A stretch of DNA of 14,770 nt, from the NCBI RefSeq assembly GCF_905203285.1, contig NZ_CAJKVK010000050.1:1-14770 (forward strand). The letters are read 5' to 3'. Origin of the DNA: an uncultured Succinatimonas sp. GTDB taxonomy: Bacteria; Pseudomonadota; Gammaproteobacteria; Enterobacterales; Succinivibrionaceae. Made by a program: the position numbers and the translations under genes. The notes beneath the pieces were generated by a model. That model saw only the letters and a list, made by a program, of their open reading frames with translations, was not told the DNA's origin and ran no database searches. Of this stretch, positions 1 to 4,893 are shown piece after piece. The first letter of the stretch is position 1, and every line of letters begins with the position of its first letter.

Positions 1-54
1 CGTGAAGGCGGCCGTACCGTTGGTGCCGGTGTTGTTGACAACGTCATCGAATAA
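1..54 (+). CDS. tuf: Elongation factor Tu, C-terminal end (partial)
   Basis: The window opens in frame inside a coding region that ends at a TAA stop at 52-54. The 17 residues read REGGRTVGAGVVDNVIE. The REGGRTVGAGVV part is the near-invariant end of bacterial EF-Tu (domain 3), the GTPase that carries aminoacyl-tRNA to the ribosome. Only the last codons are present, so nothing can be said about the GTPase domain or upstream partners. Codons are those of a highly expressed gene (CGT, GGT, GTT, ACC). The ending DNVIE differs from the E. coli ending, which is normal between families. The identification rests on a short but very conserved string. Confidence 0.93.
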   Translation, partial: REGGRTVGAGVVDNVIE

Positions 55-62
55 TTTATAAA
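35..62 (+). promoter_or_regulatory. Candidate sigma-70 promoter inside the tuf 3' end
   Basis: A perfect TTGACA at 35-40 is followed after 16 bases by TATAAA at 57-62. The -35 lies in the codons for Val-Asp-Asn of tuf, and the -10 is just past the tuf stop. If used, transcription would start near base 69 and feed the binding-protein gene, with the 83-125 hairpin in its leader. The match is good, but a coding sequence can produce TTGACA by chance. Confidence 0.45.
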
Positions 63-80
63 TAGTTAAGTTATTTATAA
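56..80. repeat. A/T-rich inverted repeat after tuf
   Basis: Perfect 9-base arms TTATAAATA (56-64) and TATTTATAA (72-80) are separated by 7 bases. The dyad overlaps the -10 of the candidate promoter at 35-62, so it could be an operator. In RNA it would be a weak hairpin ahead of the GC-rich terminator. No known operator consensus is recognised. Confidence 0.6.
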
Positions 81-82
81 GA

Positions 83-125
83 GGGGACGGCGGCACTAGA
101 TGCCAATGTCCCCTTAATGTTTTTT
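83..125 (+). terminator. Rho-independent terminator after tuf (possible leader attenuator)
   Basis: GGGGAC (83-88) pairs with GTCCCC (108-113). An inner GGCA/TGCC stem (92-95 with 101-104) is separated from it by a small internal loop. A T-rich stretch follows, ending in a run of six T at 120-125. This should end tuf transcription. Its T tract directly abuts the GGGG ribosome-binding site of the next gene at 126-129. Confidence 0.75.
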
Positions 126-138
126 GGGGATCCTAAAA

Positions 139-882
139 ATGAAGAAAGTTTTTGCCGTTTGTGCATTAGCTTTAAGCGCATTTTGCGTAAGCGCTCATGC
201 CGATACTTTAAAGGTCGGTTCTCATCCTACGTTTGCTCCTTTTGAATTCGTTGACAGCGAAGGTAAAGCCATCGGTTTTGATATTGATTTAATCAATGCT
301 ATCGCAAAAGCCAACGGCGACACCGTAGAAATCGTTTCCATGCCGTTTGACGGACTTATTCCCGCTTTGGTTACCAATCAGATTGATGCCATTATTTCCG
401 GCATGACTATTACCGACGTTCGCAAAGAACGTGTTGAATTCACCAACGGTTACTACAAGTCAATTCAGTCGGTTTTGATCCGTAAGGCCGATGCCGACAA
501 ATTTAAGAAAGTAGCAGATCTTAAAGGCCAAAAAATCTGCACCCAGATCGGTACTACCGGTGATAAGTTTGCCCGTACTTTGTCTGAAGACGTCATTGCC
601 ATGAATAATGAGCCGGATGCTCTTATGGAATTGCGCAACGGTGGCTGCTCAGCTTTAATTAATGATCGTCCGACCAATCTTTACTATCTGCTGCAGGCAA
701 AAGCCTCCGAAATCGGCGAGCTTAAGGATGATTCTTTATATTCAAATCCTGAGTTTTACGGCATTGCCGTCAACAAGAGCAATAAAGCTTTAGCAGAACG
801 TTTGAATTCGGGGCTTGAGAAAATTGCCGCTTCCGGCGAATTAAAGGCCATTCATGAAAAATGGTTCGGCGTTGCTGATTAG
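139..882 (+). CDS. Periplasmic amino-acid-binding protein (solute-binding family 3)
   Basis: A 247-residue secreted binding protein of the polar amino-acid ABC uptake class (GlnH/ArtJ/HisJ-like). I chose ATG 139 rather than the upstream TTG at 124. It follows a GGGGA ribosome-binding site at 126-130 and starts a clean signal peptide (MKK, hydrophobic core, AHA cleavage after residue 21). The mature part shows the two-lobe family pattern: FAPFEF near 32-37, GFDIDL at 46-51, and the ligand-binding segment SGMTITDVRKER at 87-98, where Arg95 should hold the ligand carboxylate. NDRP at 175-178 gives Asp176, likely contacting the amino group. It ends EKWFG. Two mature cysteines (134 and 170) could form a disulfide. 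No permease or ATPase gene adjoins it, so it is an orphan relying on transporter parts encoded elsewhere. The exact ligand (glutamine, arginine, cystine or other) cannot be read from the sequence. Confidence 0.9.
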   Translation: MKKVFAVCALALSAFCVSAHADTLKVGSHPTFAPFEFVDSEGKAIGFDIDLINAIAKANGDTVEIVSMPFDGLIPALVTNQIDAIISGMTITDVRKERVEFTNGYYKSIQSVLIRKADADKFKKVADLKGQKICTQIGTTGDKFARTLSEDVIAMNNEPDALMELRNGGCSALINDRPTNLYYLLQAKASEIGELKDDSLYSNPEFYGIAVNKSNKALAERLNSGLEKIAASGELKAIHEKWFGVAD

Positions 883-901
883 TAAAAAATTTTTGAAATG
901 T

Positions 902-930
902 AAAAGGAGCTCTATGAGCTCTTTTTTTTT
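902..930 (+). terminator. Rho-independent terminator of the binding-protein gene
   Basis: GAGCTC (907-912), loop TAT, GAGCTC (916-921), extended by a G-T pair and A-T pairs to about 902/926. Nine T follow at 922-930. The A run on the left side may give weak activity in the other direction as well. Confidence 0.9.
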
Positions 931-1027
931 GCGCACAAATTTGATGAATAACAGTAGATTATCCTTGTATGCTCCGCGTTTTTTAATGATTTTTTTTGAT
1001 CTGTCCCAAAAGATGAATGCGTGCTTA

Positions 1028-1070
1028 ATTACAAAAATTGTCCGAAGTCCTAAACTAGAACCTATAGTTT
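1028..1070 (+). promoter_or_regulatory. Candidate glpX promoter with small dyad
   Basis: ATTACA (1028-1033) and TAAACT (1051-1056) are spaced by 17 bases, each matching 4 of 6 consensus positions. An inverted repeat AAACTA (1052-1057) / TAGTTT (1065-1070) overlaps the -10 and the likely start. The gene-free interval 883-1085 also holds the upstream terminator. I see nothing else in it. Confidence 0.35.
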
Positions 1071-1085
1071 TGGGGGAGTATAAAG

Positions 1086-2072
1086 ATGCAACAGCATTTA
1101 GCAGATAAAAATATCGCATTGGATTTAGTTAGAGTTACTGAGGCTGCAGCTTTAGCTGCCGGACGTTTTTTCGGTCGTGGTGATAAAGAAGCTGCAGATG
1201 AGGCAGCCGTAGAAGCTATGAGAATAGCTTTTCAAGGTTTACATATTCGCGGAAACGTAGTTATCGGAGAGGGTGAAAAAGATCATGCTCCGATGCTGTA
1301 TAACGGCGAAAAAGTCGGTTTCGGTGACGGTCCTGAAATGGATGTCGCCGTAGATCCTGTTGACGGTACTAATGCCGTGGCATTTGGCTATAACAACTCT
1401 CTTGCCGTTGTGGGCTTAGCTCAAAAAGGCTGTATGTTTAACCCGGGACCGAGCTATTACTGCAAGAAACTTGCCGTAGGTAAAGATGCCGCCAACGTAA
1501 TTGATATTGATGCTCCGATTAAAGATAACTTAATTAAAGTCGCAAAAGCCAAGGGTAAGCCTGTAAGCGAATTAAAGGTTTTCGTATTATTAAAACCGCG
1601 TCATGAGAAATTGATTCGCGATATCCGCTTGGCCGGAGCTCGTGTTATAACTCATCGCGACGGCGATATCGCCGGTGCCATTTTGGCAGCGGATCCTCGT
1701 TCTTCAGTGGATATGCTTGTTGGAACGGGCGGAACTCCGGAAGCTGTTTTGTCATGCTGTGCCATTAAAGGTTCAGGAGCTCAGCTGTTAACTCGTCTTG
1801 ATCCGCAGTCTGAAGAGGAGCGTAAAGCCATTATTGAGTCCGGAATCGATCTTGACGCTATTCGCGGCGTAGGTGATATCATTACCACTGATCAATGCTT
1901 CTTCGCTGCAACCGGAATTACCGAAGGCGAATTGTTAAACGGTGTTCGTTATCAGGGAGATTTCGGTGTAACTCAGTCTCTCACCGTTCGCGGACGTACC
2001 GGTACAATTCGCTACATCCAGGCATGGCATGACCGCAAAAAGCTTGCCAAGATGAGTTCGATTGATTACTAG
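1086..2072 (+). CDS. glpX: Fructose-1,6-bisphosphatase, class II
   Basis: A 328-residue GlpX-type phosphatase that hydrolyses fructose 1,6-bisphosphate to fructose 6-phosphate in the cytoplasm, the committed step of gluconeogenesis. The start ATG 1086 sits 7 bases after a strong GGGGGAG ribosome-binding site (1072-1078). Family marks are in order: D33 in the N-terminal GRGDK segment, the acidic GEGEKDHAPMLYNGE stretch around 61-75, and the DPVDGTN metal and phosphate-binding motif at 90-96 (Asp90 and Asp93). The glycine-rich GTGGTPE segment follows in the C-terminal half. The length is typical of the family. The gene is flanked by terminators on both sides and so appears monocistronic. It is not next to glpF or glpK, unlike E. 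coli glpX. A class II enzyme may be the main or only FBPase here, but the window cannot show whether fbp exists elsewhere. Confidence 0.96.
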   Translation: MQQHLADKNIALDLVRVTEAAALAAGRFFGRGDKEAADEAAVEAMRIAFQGLHIRGNVVIGEGEKDHAPMLYNGEKVGFGDGPEMDVAVDPVDGTNAVAFGYNNSLAVVGLAQKGCMFNPGPSYYCKKLAVGKDAANVIDIDAPIKDNLIKVAKAKGKPVSELKVFVLLKPRHEKLIRDIRLAGARVITHRDGDIAGAILAADPRSSVDMLVGTGGTPEAVLSCCAIKGSGAQLLTRLDPQSEEERKAIIESGIDLDAIRGVGDIITTDQCFFAATGITEGELLNGVRYQGDFGVTQSLTVRGRTGTIRYIQAWHDRKKLAKMSSIDY

Positions 2073-2094
2073 TAAGCAGTAAAAAAGATGAAAG

Positions 2095-2129
2095 CAGGGA
2101 AGATGAGAAAAAATCTTCCTTGTTTTTTT
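2095..2129 (+). terminator. Rho-independent terminator of glpX
   Basis: A 10-pair stem joins 2095-2104 with 2113-2122, including one G-T pair, around an A-rich 8-base loop. Seven T follow at 2123-2129. It starts 22 bases after the glpX stop. Confidence 0.9.
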
Positions 2130-2177
2130 GGTGCATACTATTTTGTTTTTGTTAAACTTTTGCACTATTAAAGTACT

Positions 2178-2215
2178 GTAACCCAAAATAAAGCAGATGC
2201 TTTTATTTGGGTTGC
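2178..2215. repeat. Long imperfect dyad abutting the glnB promoter
   Basis: Left arm 2178-2194 and right arm 2199-2215 pair over 17 positions with two adjacent mismatches and one G-T pair, around a 4-base loop AGAT. The outer part is AACCCAAA / TTTGGGTT and the inner part AAAGC / GCTTT. It ends exactly at the extended -10 of glnB and covers where a -35 box would be. No T run follows on either strand, so it does not look like a second terminator. An operator or a cruciform-prone site is more likely. Confidence 0.8.
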
Positions 2216-2221
2216 TATAAT
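2213..2221 (+). promoter_or_regulatory. Extended -10 promoter for the glnB cluster
   Basis: TGC directly precedes a perfect TATAAT (2216-2221), giving the TGnTATAAT extended -10 form. No good -35 is found at 16-18 bases, which extended -10 promoters tolerate. Transcription would start near 2229, leaving a leader of about 80 bases before glnB. No sigma-54 GG/GC pair with correct spacing was seen. Confidence 0.6.
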
Positions 2222-2236
2222 ATACGACAAAAGAAA

Positions 2237-2304
2237 CGGTTGATTTTTTTAGAAAACCGCGATAATCGCAGATTTAAAGGACACTAATAGAGGGCGCTGG
2301 GCGC
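2237..2304 (+). other. Structured leader of the glnB mRNA
   Basis: The leader contains CGGTT (2237-2241) pairing with AACCG (2255-2259), and an overlapping palindrome GCGATAATCGC (2259-2269). A short GCGC-TGG-GCGC hairpin (2294-2304) lies just before the start codon. The best ribosome-binding match, AGAGGG at 2289-2294, is 17 bases from the ATG, and the hairpin lies in the gap. Folding it would bring the site closer. No known riboswitch class is recognised. Confidence 0.4.
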
Positions 2305-2311
2305 AGAAAGT

Positions 2312-2650
2312 ATGAAAAAGATAGTAGCAATCATTAAACCATTTAAGTTAGACGATGTACGTGAAGCCTTAAGCGCTAACGGTATTTCCGGAATGACGGT
2401 CTCGGAAGTAAAAGGTTTTGGTCGTCAGAAAGGTCATACCGAGCTGTATCGCGGCGCTGAGTATGTTGTCGACTTTTTGCCCAAAGCAAAACTTGAGCTT
2501 GTGGTTAAAGACGAAGATGTCGATGTATGCATTGAAGCGATTATCAAAGGAGCTCATACCGGTAAAATCGGTGACGGCAAGATTTTCGTTTCCGATATTG
2601 AACGCGTAGTTCGTATCCGTACCGGCGAAGAAGGCGAAGACGCCATTTAA
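2312..2650 (+). CDS. glnB: Nitrogen regulatory protein P-II (GlnB)
   Basis: A 112-residue P-II signal protein, the standard length. P-II trimers bind ATP/ADP and 2-oxoglutarate and report nitrogen and energy state to glutamine synthetase adenylyltransferase and the NtrB kinase. The opening MKKIVAIIKPFKLDDVREAL and the ending RIRTGEEG are closer to E. coli GlnB than to GlnK. The T-loop GHTELYRGAEYVVDF (41-55) carries Tyr51, the uridylylation site. The TGKIGDGKIFV stretch (83-93) forms the nucleotide-binding loop. No amtB follows, again supporting GlnB over GlnK. The gene heads a tight cluster with a lipoprotein gene 10 bases downstream, an unusual partner. Its ribosome-binding site is weak or distant (see the leader entry). 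The gene identity is secure; its uridylylation in this organism is inferred from Tyr51. Confidence 0.96.
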   Translation: MKKIVAIIKPFKLDDVREALSANGISGMTVSEVKGFGRQKGHTELYRGAEYVVDFLPKAKLELVVKDEDVDVCIEAIIKGAHTGKIGDGKIFVSDIERVVRIRTGEEGEDAI

Positions 2651-2660
2651 AAGAAAAAAT

Positions 2661-3248
2661 ATGTTAAGACATTTCATAGCCGTATCTGTCGCAGCCGCGT
2701 TTTTGGCAATAGCCTCAAGCGGCTGTTCTGTTTCCCCTCCGTCAAATCCCAATAATCTTTGTTCCATTTTTCAGGAAAAAGACAGCTGGTATTCTGCCGC
2801 TCACAAAGTTCATGACAAGTACGGAATTCCGATCCATGTGGCAATGGCTATAATGCATCAGGAGTCAGGATTTGTTGAAGATGCCAAGCCGCCGATGCGC
2901 TGGTTTTTATTTATTCCGTACGGACGCGGCAGCTCGGCTTACGGTTACGCACAGGCTCAAGATCCTGTTTGGGAAGATTATCTTGATGACGCCGGATCTT
3001 TTTTCTCCGATCGTGATGATTTTGCCGATGCCCTTGATTTCATCGCTTGGTATATGACAAAGACAAAAGCCGTAAATGGCATTTCCTTGTCTGACGCTTA
3101 TAACCAATATCTTAATTATCATGAGGGCTGGTCCGGATTTAAAAACGGATCTTATCGCTCTAAAGATTGGTTATTGAAAACTGCTCGCGGCGTACAGCAG
3201 CGAGCTGATTCTTATAAACAGCAGCTATTGCACTGCGATCTTTATTGA
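2661..3248 (+). CDS. Putative lytic transglycosylase lipoprotein (SLT-like)
   Basis: A 195-residue lipoprotein with an SLT-like (lysozyme-fold) catalytic region. Residues 1-21 are a lipoprotein signal ending SSG before Cys22, the lipidation site. The catalytic glutamate is most likely Glu68 in AIMHQESGF. The AYGYAQ motif (93-98) corresponds to the glycine-rich G-x-x-Q motif after the catalytic Glu in SLT enzymes. NYHEGW (152-157) fits the third conserved family region. Such enzymes cut the MurNAc-GlcNAc bond of peptidoglycan to give anhydro-muropeptides. It is short for a transglycosylase and lacks extra wall-binding domains. A non-catalytic role cannot be excluded. The gene starts 10 bases after glnB with only an A-rich, poor ribosome-binding site, so it may depend on translation of glnB. 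It lies 16 bases before luxS. Confidence 0.75.
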   Translation: MLRHFIAVSVAAAFLAIASSGCSVSPPSNPNNLCSIFQEKDSWYSAAHKVHDKYGIPIHVAMAIMHQESGFVEDAKPPMRWFLFIPYGRGSSAYGYAQAQDPVWEDYLDDAGSFFSDRDDFADALDFIAWYMTKTKAVNGISLSDAYNQYLNYHEGWSGFKNGSYRSKDWLLKTARGVQQRADSYKQQLLHCDLY

Positions 3249-3264
3249 TAAATCAGGAATAAAA

Positions 3265-3783
3265 ATGCCTTTAGTAGATAGTTTTCAGGTTGATCATACG
3301 ATAATGCCGGCTCCTTCAGTGCGTAAAGCAAAGGAACTTACCACTCCAAAAGGCGATACGATAGAAGTATTTGATTTGCGTTTTGTAAAACCGAATCATG
3401 AGATGTTGCCAAGCGCCGGTTTGCATACTTTAGAGCACTTTTTTGCAGGGTTTATGCGTGAGCATTTAAACGGACCTGCGGTTGAAATAATAGATATTTC
3501 ACCTATGGGATGCAGAACCGGATTTTATATGTCTTTAATCGGATCTCCGGATTTACAGGCGGTAGCTGACGCATTTAAAGCCTCCATGGAAGATATTGCA
3601 AAAATCGACAGCGATGCGGAAATTCCCGGGGCTAATATTTATCAATGCGGTTCCTGTCAAATGCATTCTTTGCATGAAGCAAAGGAAATAGCCAACGAAG
3701 TTTTAAAACATGAAATCGTTGTCGTTGATTCCAAAGATATTGCTTTAAATGCAGAAGAACTTGAGAAAATCGCTAAGTTATGA
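3265..3783 (+). CDS. luxS: S-ribosylhomocysteine lyase (LuxS)
   Basis: A 172-residue LuxS. It cleaves S-ribosylhomocysteine to homocysteine and 4,5-dihydroxy-2,3-pentanedione, the AI-2 precursor, in the activated methyl cycle. Zinc ligands are His54 and His58 of HTLEH, with Glu57 the general base, and Cys128 in YQCGSCQMHS. The catalytic cysteine is Cys83 in SPMGCRTGFY. All key residues are present, so an active enzyme is expected. A second cysteine, Cys131, follows Cys128. E. coli LuxS, as I recall it, has no cysteine there. A good AGGAA ribosome-binding site precedes ATG 3265. The stop overlaps the gmhB start (ATGA at 3780-3783), implying translational coupling. No pfs or met genes adjoin it. 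Whether AI-2 serves as a signal here, or only as a by-product of methyl recycling, cannot be told. Confidence 0.97.
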   Translation: MPLVDSFQVDHTIMPAPSVRKAKELTTPKGDTIEVFDLRFVKPNHEMLPSAGLHTLEHFFAGFMREHLNGPAVEIIDISPMGCRTGFYMSLIGSPDLQAVADAFKASMEDIAKIDSDAEIPGANIYQCGSCQMHSLHEAKEIANEVLKHEIVVVDSKDIALNAEELEKIAKL

Positions 3784-4319
3784 GAAAAGCCGTGTTTTTT
3801 GATCGTGACGGAGTAATTAACGTCGATCATGGTTATGTCGGTAAAATAAGTGATTTTGAATTTTTAGACGGCGTCTTTACGACGCTGTCTGCGTTTAGGC
3901 GTTTAGGTTATTTACTTATTCTTACTACCAATCAGTCAGGGATTGCCCGCGGTTTTTATACTGAGGAAGATTTCTTGAAGTTAAGCGACTATATGCAAAG
4001 TGAGCTGCAAAAGCATGATGCCGCCTTTGACGGTATTTATTATTGTCCGCATCACCCTAATGCTCAGGTTTTGCAATATAAAAAAGAATGCTCTTGCCGC
4101 AAACCAAAGCCCGGAATGTTTTTAGAGGCTATTGCAAAATTTGATATTGATGTGAATCAATCTGCGATGGTAGGAGATCATGCCGGTGATTTAATCGCGG
4201 CAAAAACTGCCGGAATTTCCCGTTTGTTTTTAGTCGGAAATCATATTCAAACGGAAAAAATTAAGGTTCCGGAGTGCATTTGCTGCACTTCTTTAAGCGA
4301 ATGCTTAAATTATTTTTAA
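3780..4319 (+). CDS. gmhB: D-glycero-beta-D-manno-heptose 1,7-bisphosphate 7-phosphatase
   Basis: A 179-residue HAD-family phosphatase that removes the C7 phosphate from heptose bisphosphate in the ADP-heptose pathway for LPS inner core. Motif I is DRDGVIN with nucleophile Asp8 and acid/base Asp10. Motif II is TTNQSG (Thr49/Thr50). Motif III is RKPKPGM near 107-113. Motif IV is GDHAGDL with Asp133 and Asp137. The GmhB zinc site is intact: Cys89, His91, Cys104 and Cys106. This separates it from histidinol-phosphatase relatives without relying on length. The ATG overlaps the luxS stop. Pairing of luxS with gmhB has no obvious metabolic logic beyond shared transcription. The final codons double as two hairpins of a probable terminator. 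Confidence 0.93.
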   Translation: MRKAVFFDRDGVINVDHGYVGKISDFEFLDGVFTTLSAFRRLGYLLILTTNQSGIARGFYTEEDFLKLSDYMQSELQKHDAAFDGIYYCPHHPNAQVLQYKKECSCRKPKPGMFLEAIAKFDIDVNQSAMVGDHAGDLIAAKTAGISRLFLVGNHIQTEKIKVPECICCTSLSECLNYF

Positions 4320-4325
4320 TTTTTT
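4271..4325 (+). terminator. Probable terminator formed by tandem hairpins at the gmhB end
   Basis: The first stem pairs 4271-4278 with 4284-4291 (core AGTGCA/TGCACT, one G-T pair). The second stem, TTTAAGC (4292-4298) / GCTTAAA (4303-4309), starts at the very next base. T-rich sequence follows to 4325, ending in six T. Both stems lie inside gmhB codons. The second stem is A/T-rich, so efficiency is uncertain. Confidence 0.5.
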
Positions 4326-4395
4326 GCACCAATTGCGAACGAAAAAGCGAGCGTTGAGAAAAGTTATCAAAGAGTTAAATGCGTTGTGCCATAAG

Positions 4396-4420
4396 ACTTT
4401 TAGGTAATTAAACCTAAAGT
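4396..4420. repeat. Inverted repeat upstream of lpp
   Basis: TTTAGGT (4399-4405) and ACCTAAA (4412-4418) are perfect 7-base arms around AATTAA. The flanking AC/GT can add pairs if one T is bulged. It lies about 60 bases upstream of the candidate lpp -10, in a gene-free interval (4320-4544) whose only other contents are A/T-rich sequence, the promoter and a palindrome. It could be an operator or a back-up terminator. Confidence 0.55.
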
Positions 4421-4454
4421 TATATGCATTTTTATCTTGCAGTAATTATTATTT

Positions 4455-4484
4455 TTAGTAAAAATTTAATTTTTGTATTAGAAT
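4455..4484 (+). promoter_or_regulatory. Candidate lpp promoter in an A/T-rich tract
   Basis: TAGAAT at 4479-4484 is the best -10, matching 5 of 6 consensus positions. TTAGTA at 4455-4460 is a poor -35 at 18 bases. The surrounding 4440-4480 region is almost pure A/T, as in the strong lpp promoter of enteric bacteria, and could act as an UP-like element. Start expected near 4491. Confidence 0.4.
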
Positions 4485-4498
4485 ACGCAAAGCAACAG

Positions 4499-4510
4499 AC
4501 AACATGTTGT
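4499..4510. repeat. Perfect 12-base palindrome in the lpp leader
   Basis: ACAACATGTTGT is fully self-complementary with no spacer. It lies just downstream of the expected lpp start site and 34 bases before the lpp ATG. It may be a protein-binding site. Without a loop it is a poor RNA hairpin. Confidence 0.6.
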
Positions 4511-4544
4511 TAATTTAAATGTGATACAGTTTTTGGAGAAAATC

Positions 4545-4772
4545 ATGACTAAGTATCAGGCAATTTTAGGCGCTGCAGTATTAAGCGCTACCGTTTTAGC
4601 AGGTTGCTCTTCAAGCGATGCTTTGAATGCTAAGCTTGATGCTATTGCTGCCGATGTTGACGCTTTGAAGGCTCAGCAGTCCAAGCTTGCTAATGATGTT
4701 GCTTTTGTTAAGTCTGACGCTGCCCGTGCTAACGAGCGTCTTGACAACTTAGCTCGTCGCTACAAGAAATAA
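4545..4772 (+). CDS. lpp: Major outer membrane lipoprotein (Braun lipoprotein)
   Basis: A 75-residue precursor. I start at ATG 4545, which follows a GGAG ribosome-binding site at 4535-4538. An upstream in-frame GTG at 4521 would add residues unlike a signal peptide. The lipobox is LAGC with Cys21 as the lipidated residue. The mature 55 residues form a heptad-patterned coiled coil, and DAARANERLDNLA is almost the E. coli Lpp sequence. The end RYKK provides the terminal lysine that L,D-transpeptidases join to diaminopimelate in peptidoglycan. The protein trims and anchors the outer membrane to the wall. The mature part is 3 residues shorter than the 58 of E. coli as I recall it. The gene is monocistronic with a strong terminator, and its biased codons (GCT, CGT) suggest high expression. 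Confidence 0.95.
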   Translation: MTKYQAILGAAVLSATVLAGCSSSDALNAKLDAIAADVDALKAQQSKLANDVAFVKSDAARANERLDNLARRYKK

Positions 4773-4794
4773 TTTCTTATAGAGATTAGTTAAT

Positions 4795-4821
4795 AAGGCC
4801 CGCATTTACGCGGGCTTTTTT
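4795..4821 (+). terminator. Rho-independent terminator of lpp
   Basis: GCCCGC (4798-4803), loop ATTTAC, GCGGGC (4810-4815), extended outward by G-T and A-T pairs, then six T at 4816-4821. This is a textbook strong terminator, as expected for a very abundant mRNA. Confidence 0.95.
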
Positions 4822-4839
4822 GTATCTGTAAAAAAGCTC

Positions 4840-4869
4840 ATGGCATAAACATTTTTCCTAAGCTACAAT
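4840..4869 (+). promoter_or_regulatory. Candidate recCBD promoter
   Basis: ATGGCA (4840-4845, 4 of 6) and TACAAT (4864-4869, 5 of 6) are spaced by 18 bases. The site lies between the lpp terminator and recC, giving a short leader of roughly 15-20 bases. A modest promoter fits the low abundance usual for RecBCD. Confidence 0.5.
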
Positions 4870-4893
4870 TTTTTAAAAGCAGTAGGAAAAATT

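Noticed and set aside
124..138. Upstream TTG start for the binding protein
   Set aside because: It would place the start inside the terminator T tract and the ribosome-binding site. ATG 139 gives a normal signal peptide.
854..1108. Overlapping small frames on both strands (841-1119 and 854-1108) between the binding-protein gene and glpX
   Set aside because: Both overlap the ends of known genes and run through a clear terminator hairpin. Their composition (K, F and L rich) reflects A/T-rich intergenic DNA.
2195..2221. Sigma-54 promoter for glnB
   Set aside because: There are GG and GC dinucleotides near the start, but not with the 10-base spacing of a -24/-12 promoter. The TGnTATAAT match is far better.
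2369..2767. A 132-codon open frame on the - strand across glnB and the lipoprotein start
   Set aside because: It lies opposite two clearly identified genes, has no recognisable domain or ribosome-binding context, and its length follows from the codon bias of the + strand.
4521..4544. Upstream GTG start for lpp
   Set aside because: It would add eight residues ahead of a perfect lipoprotein signal and would precede the GGAG site that serves ATG 4545.
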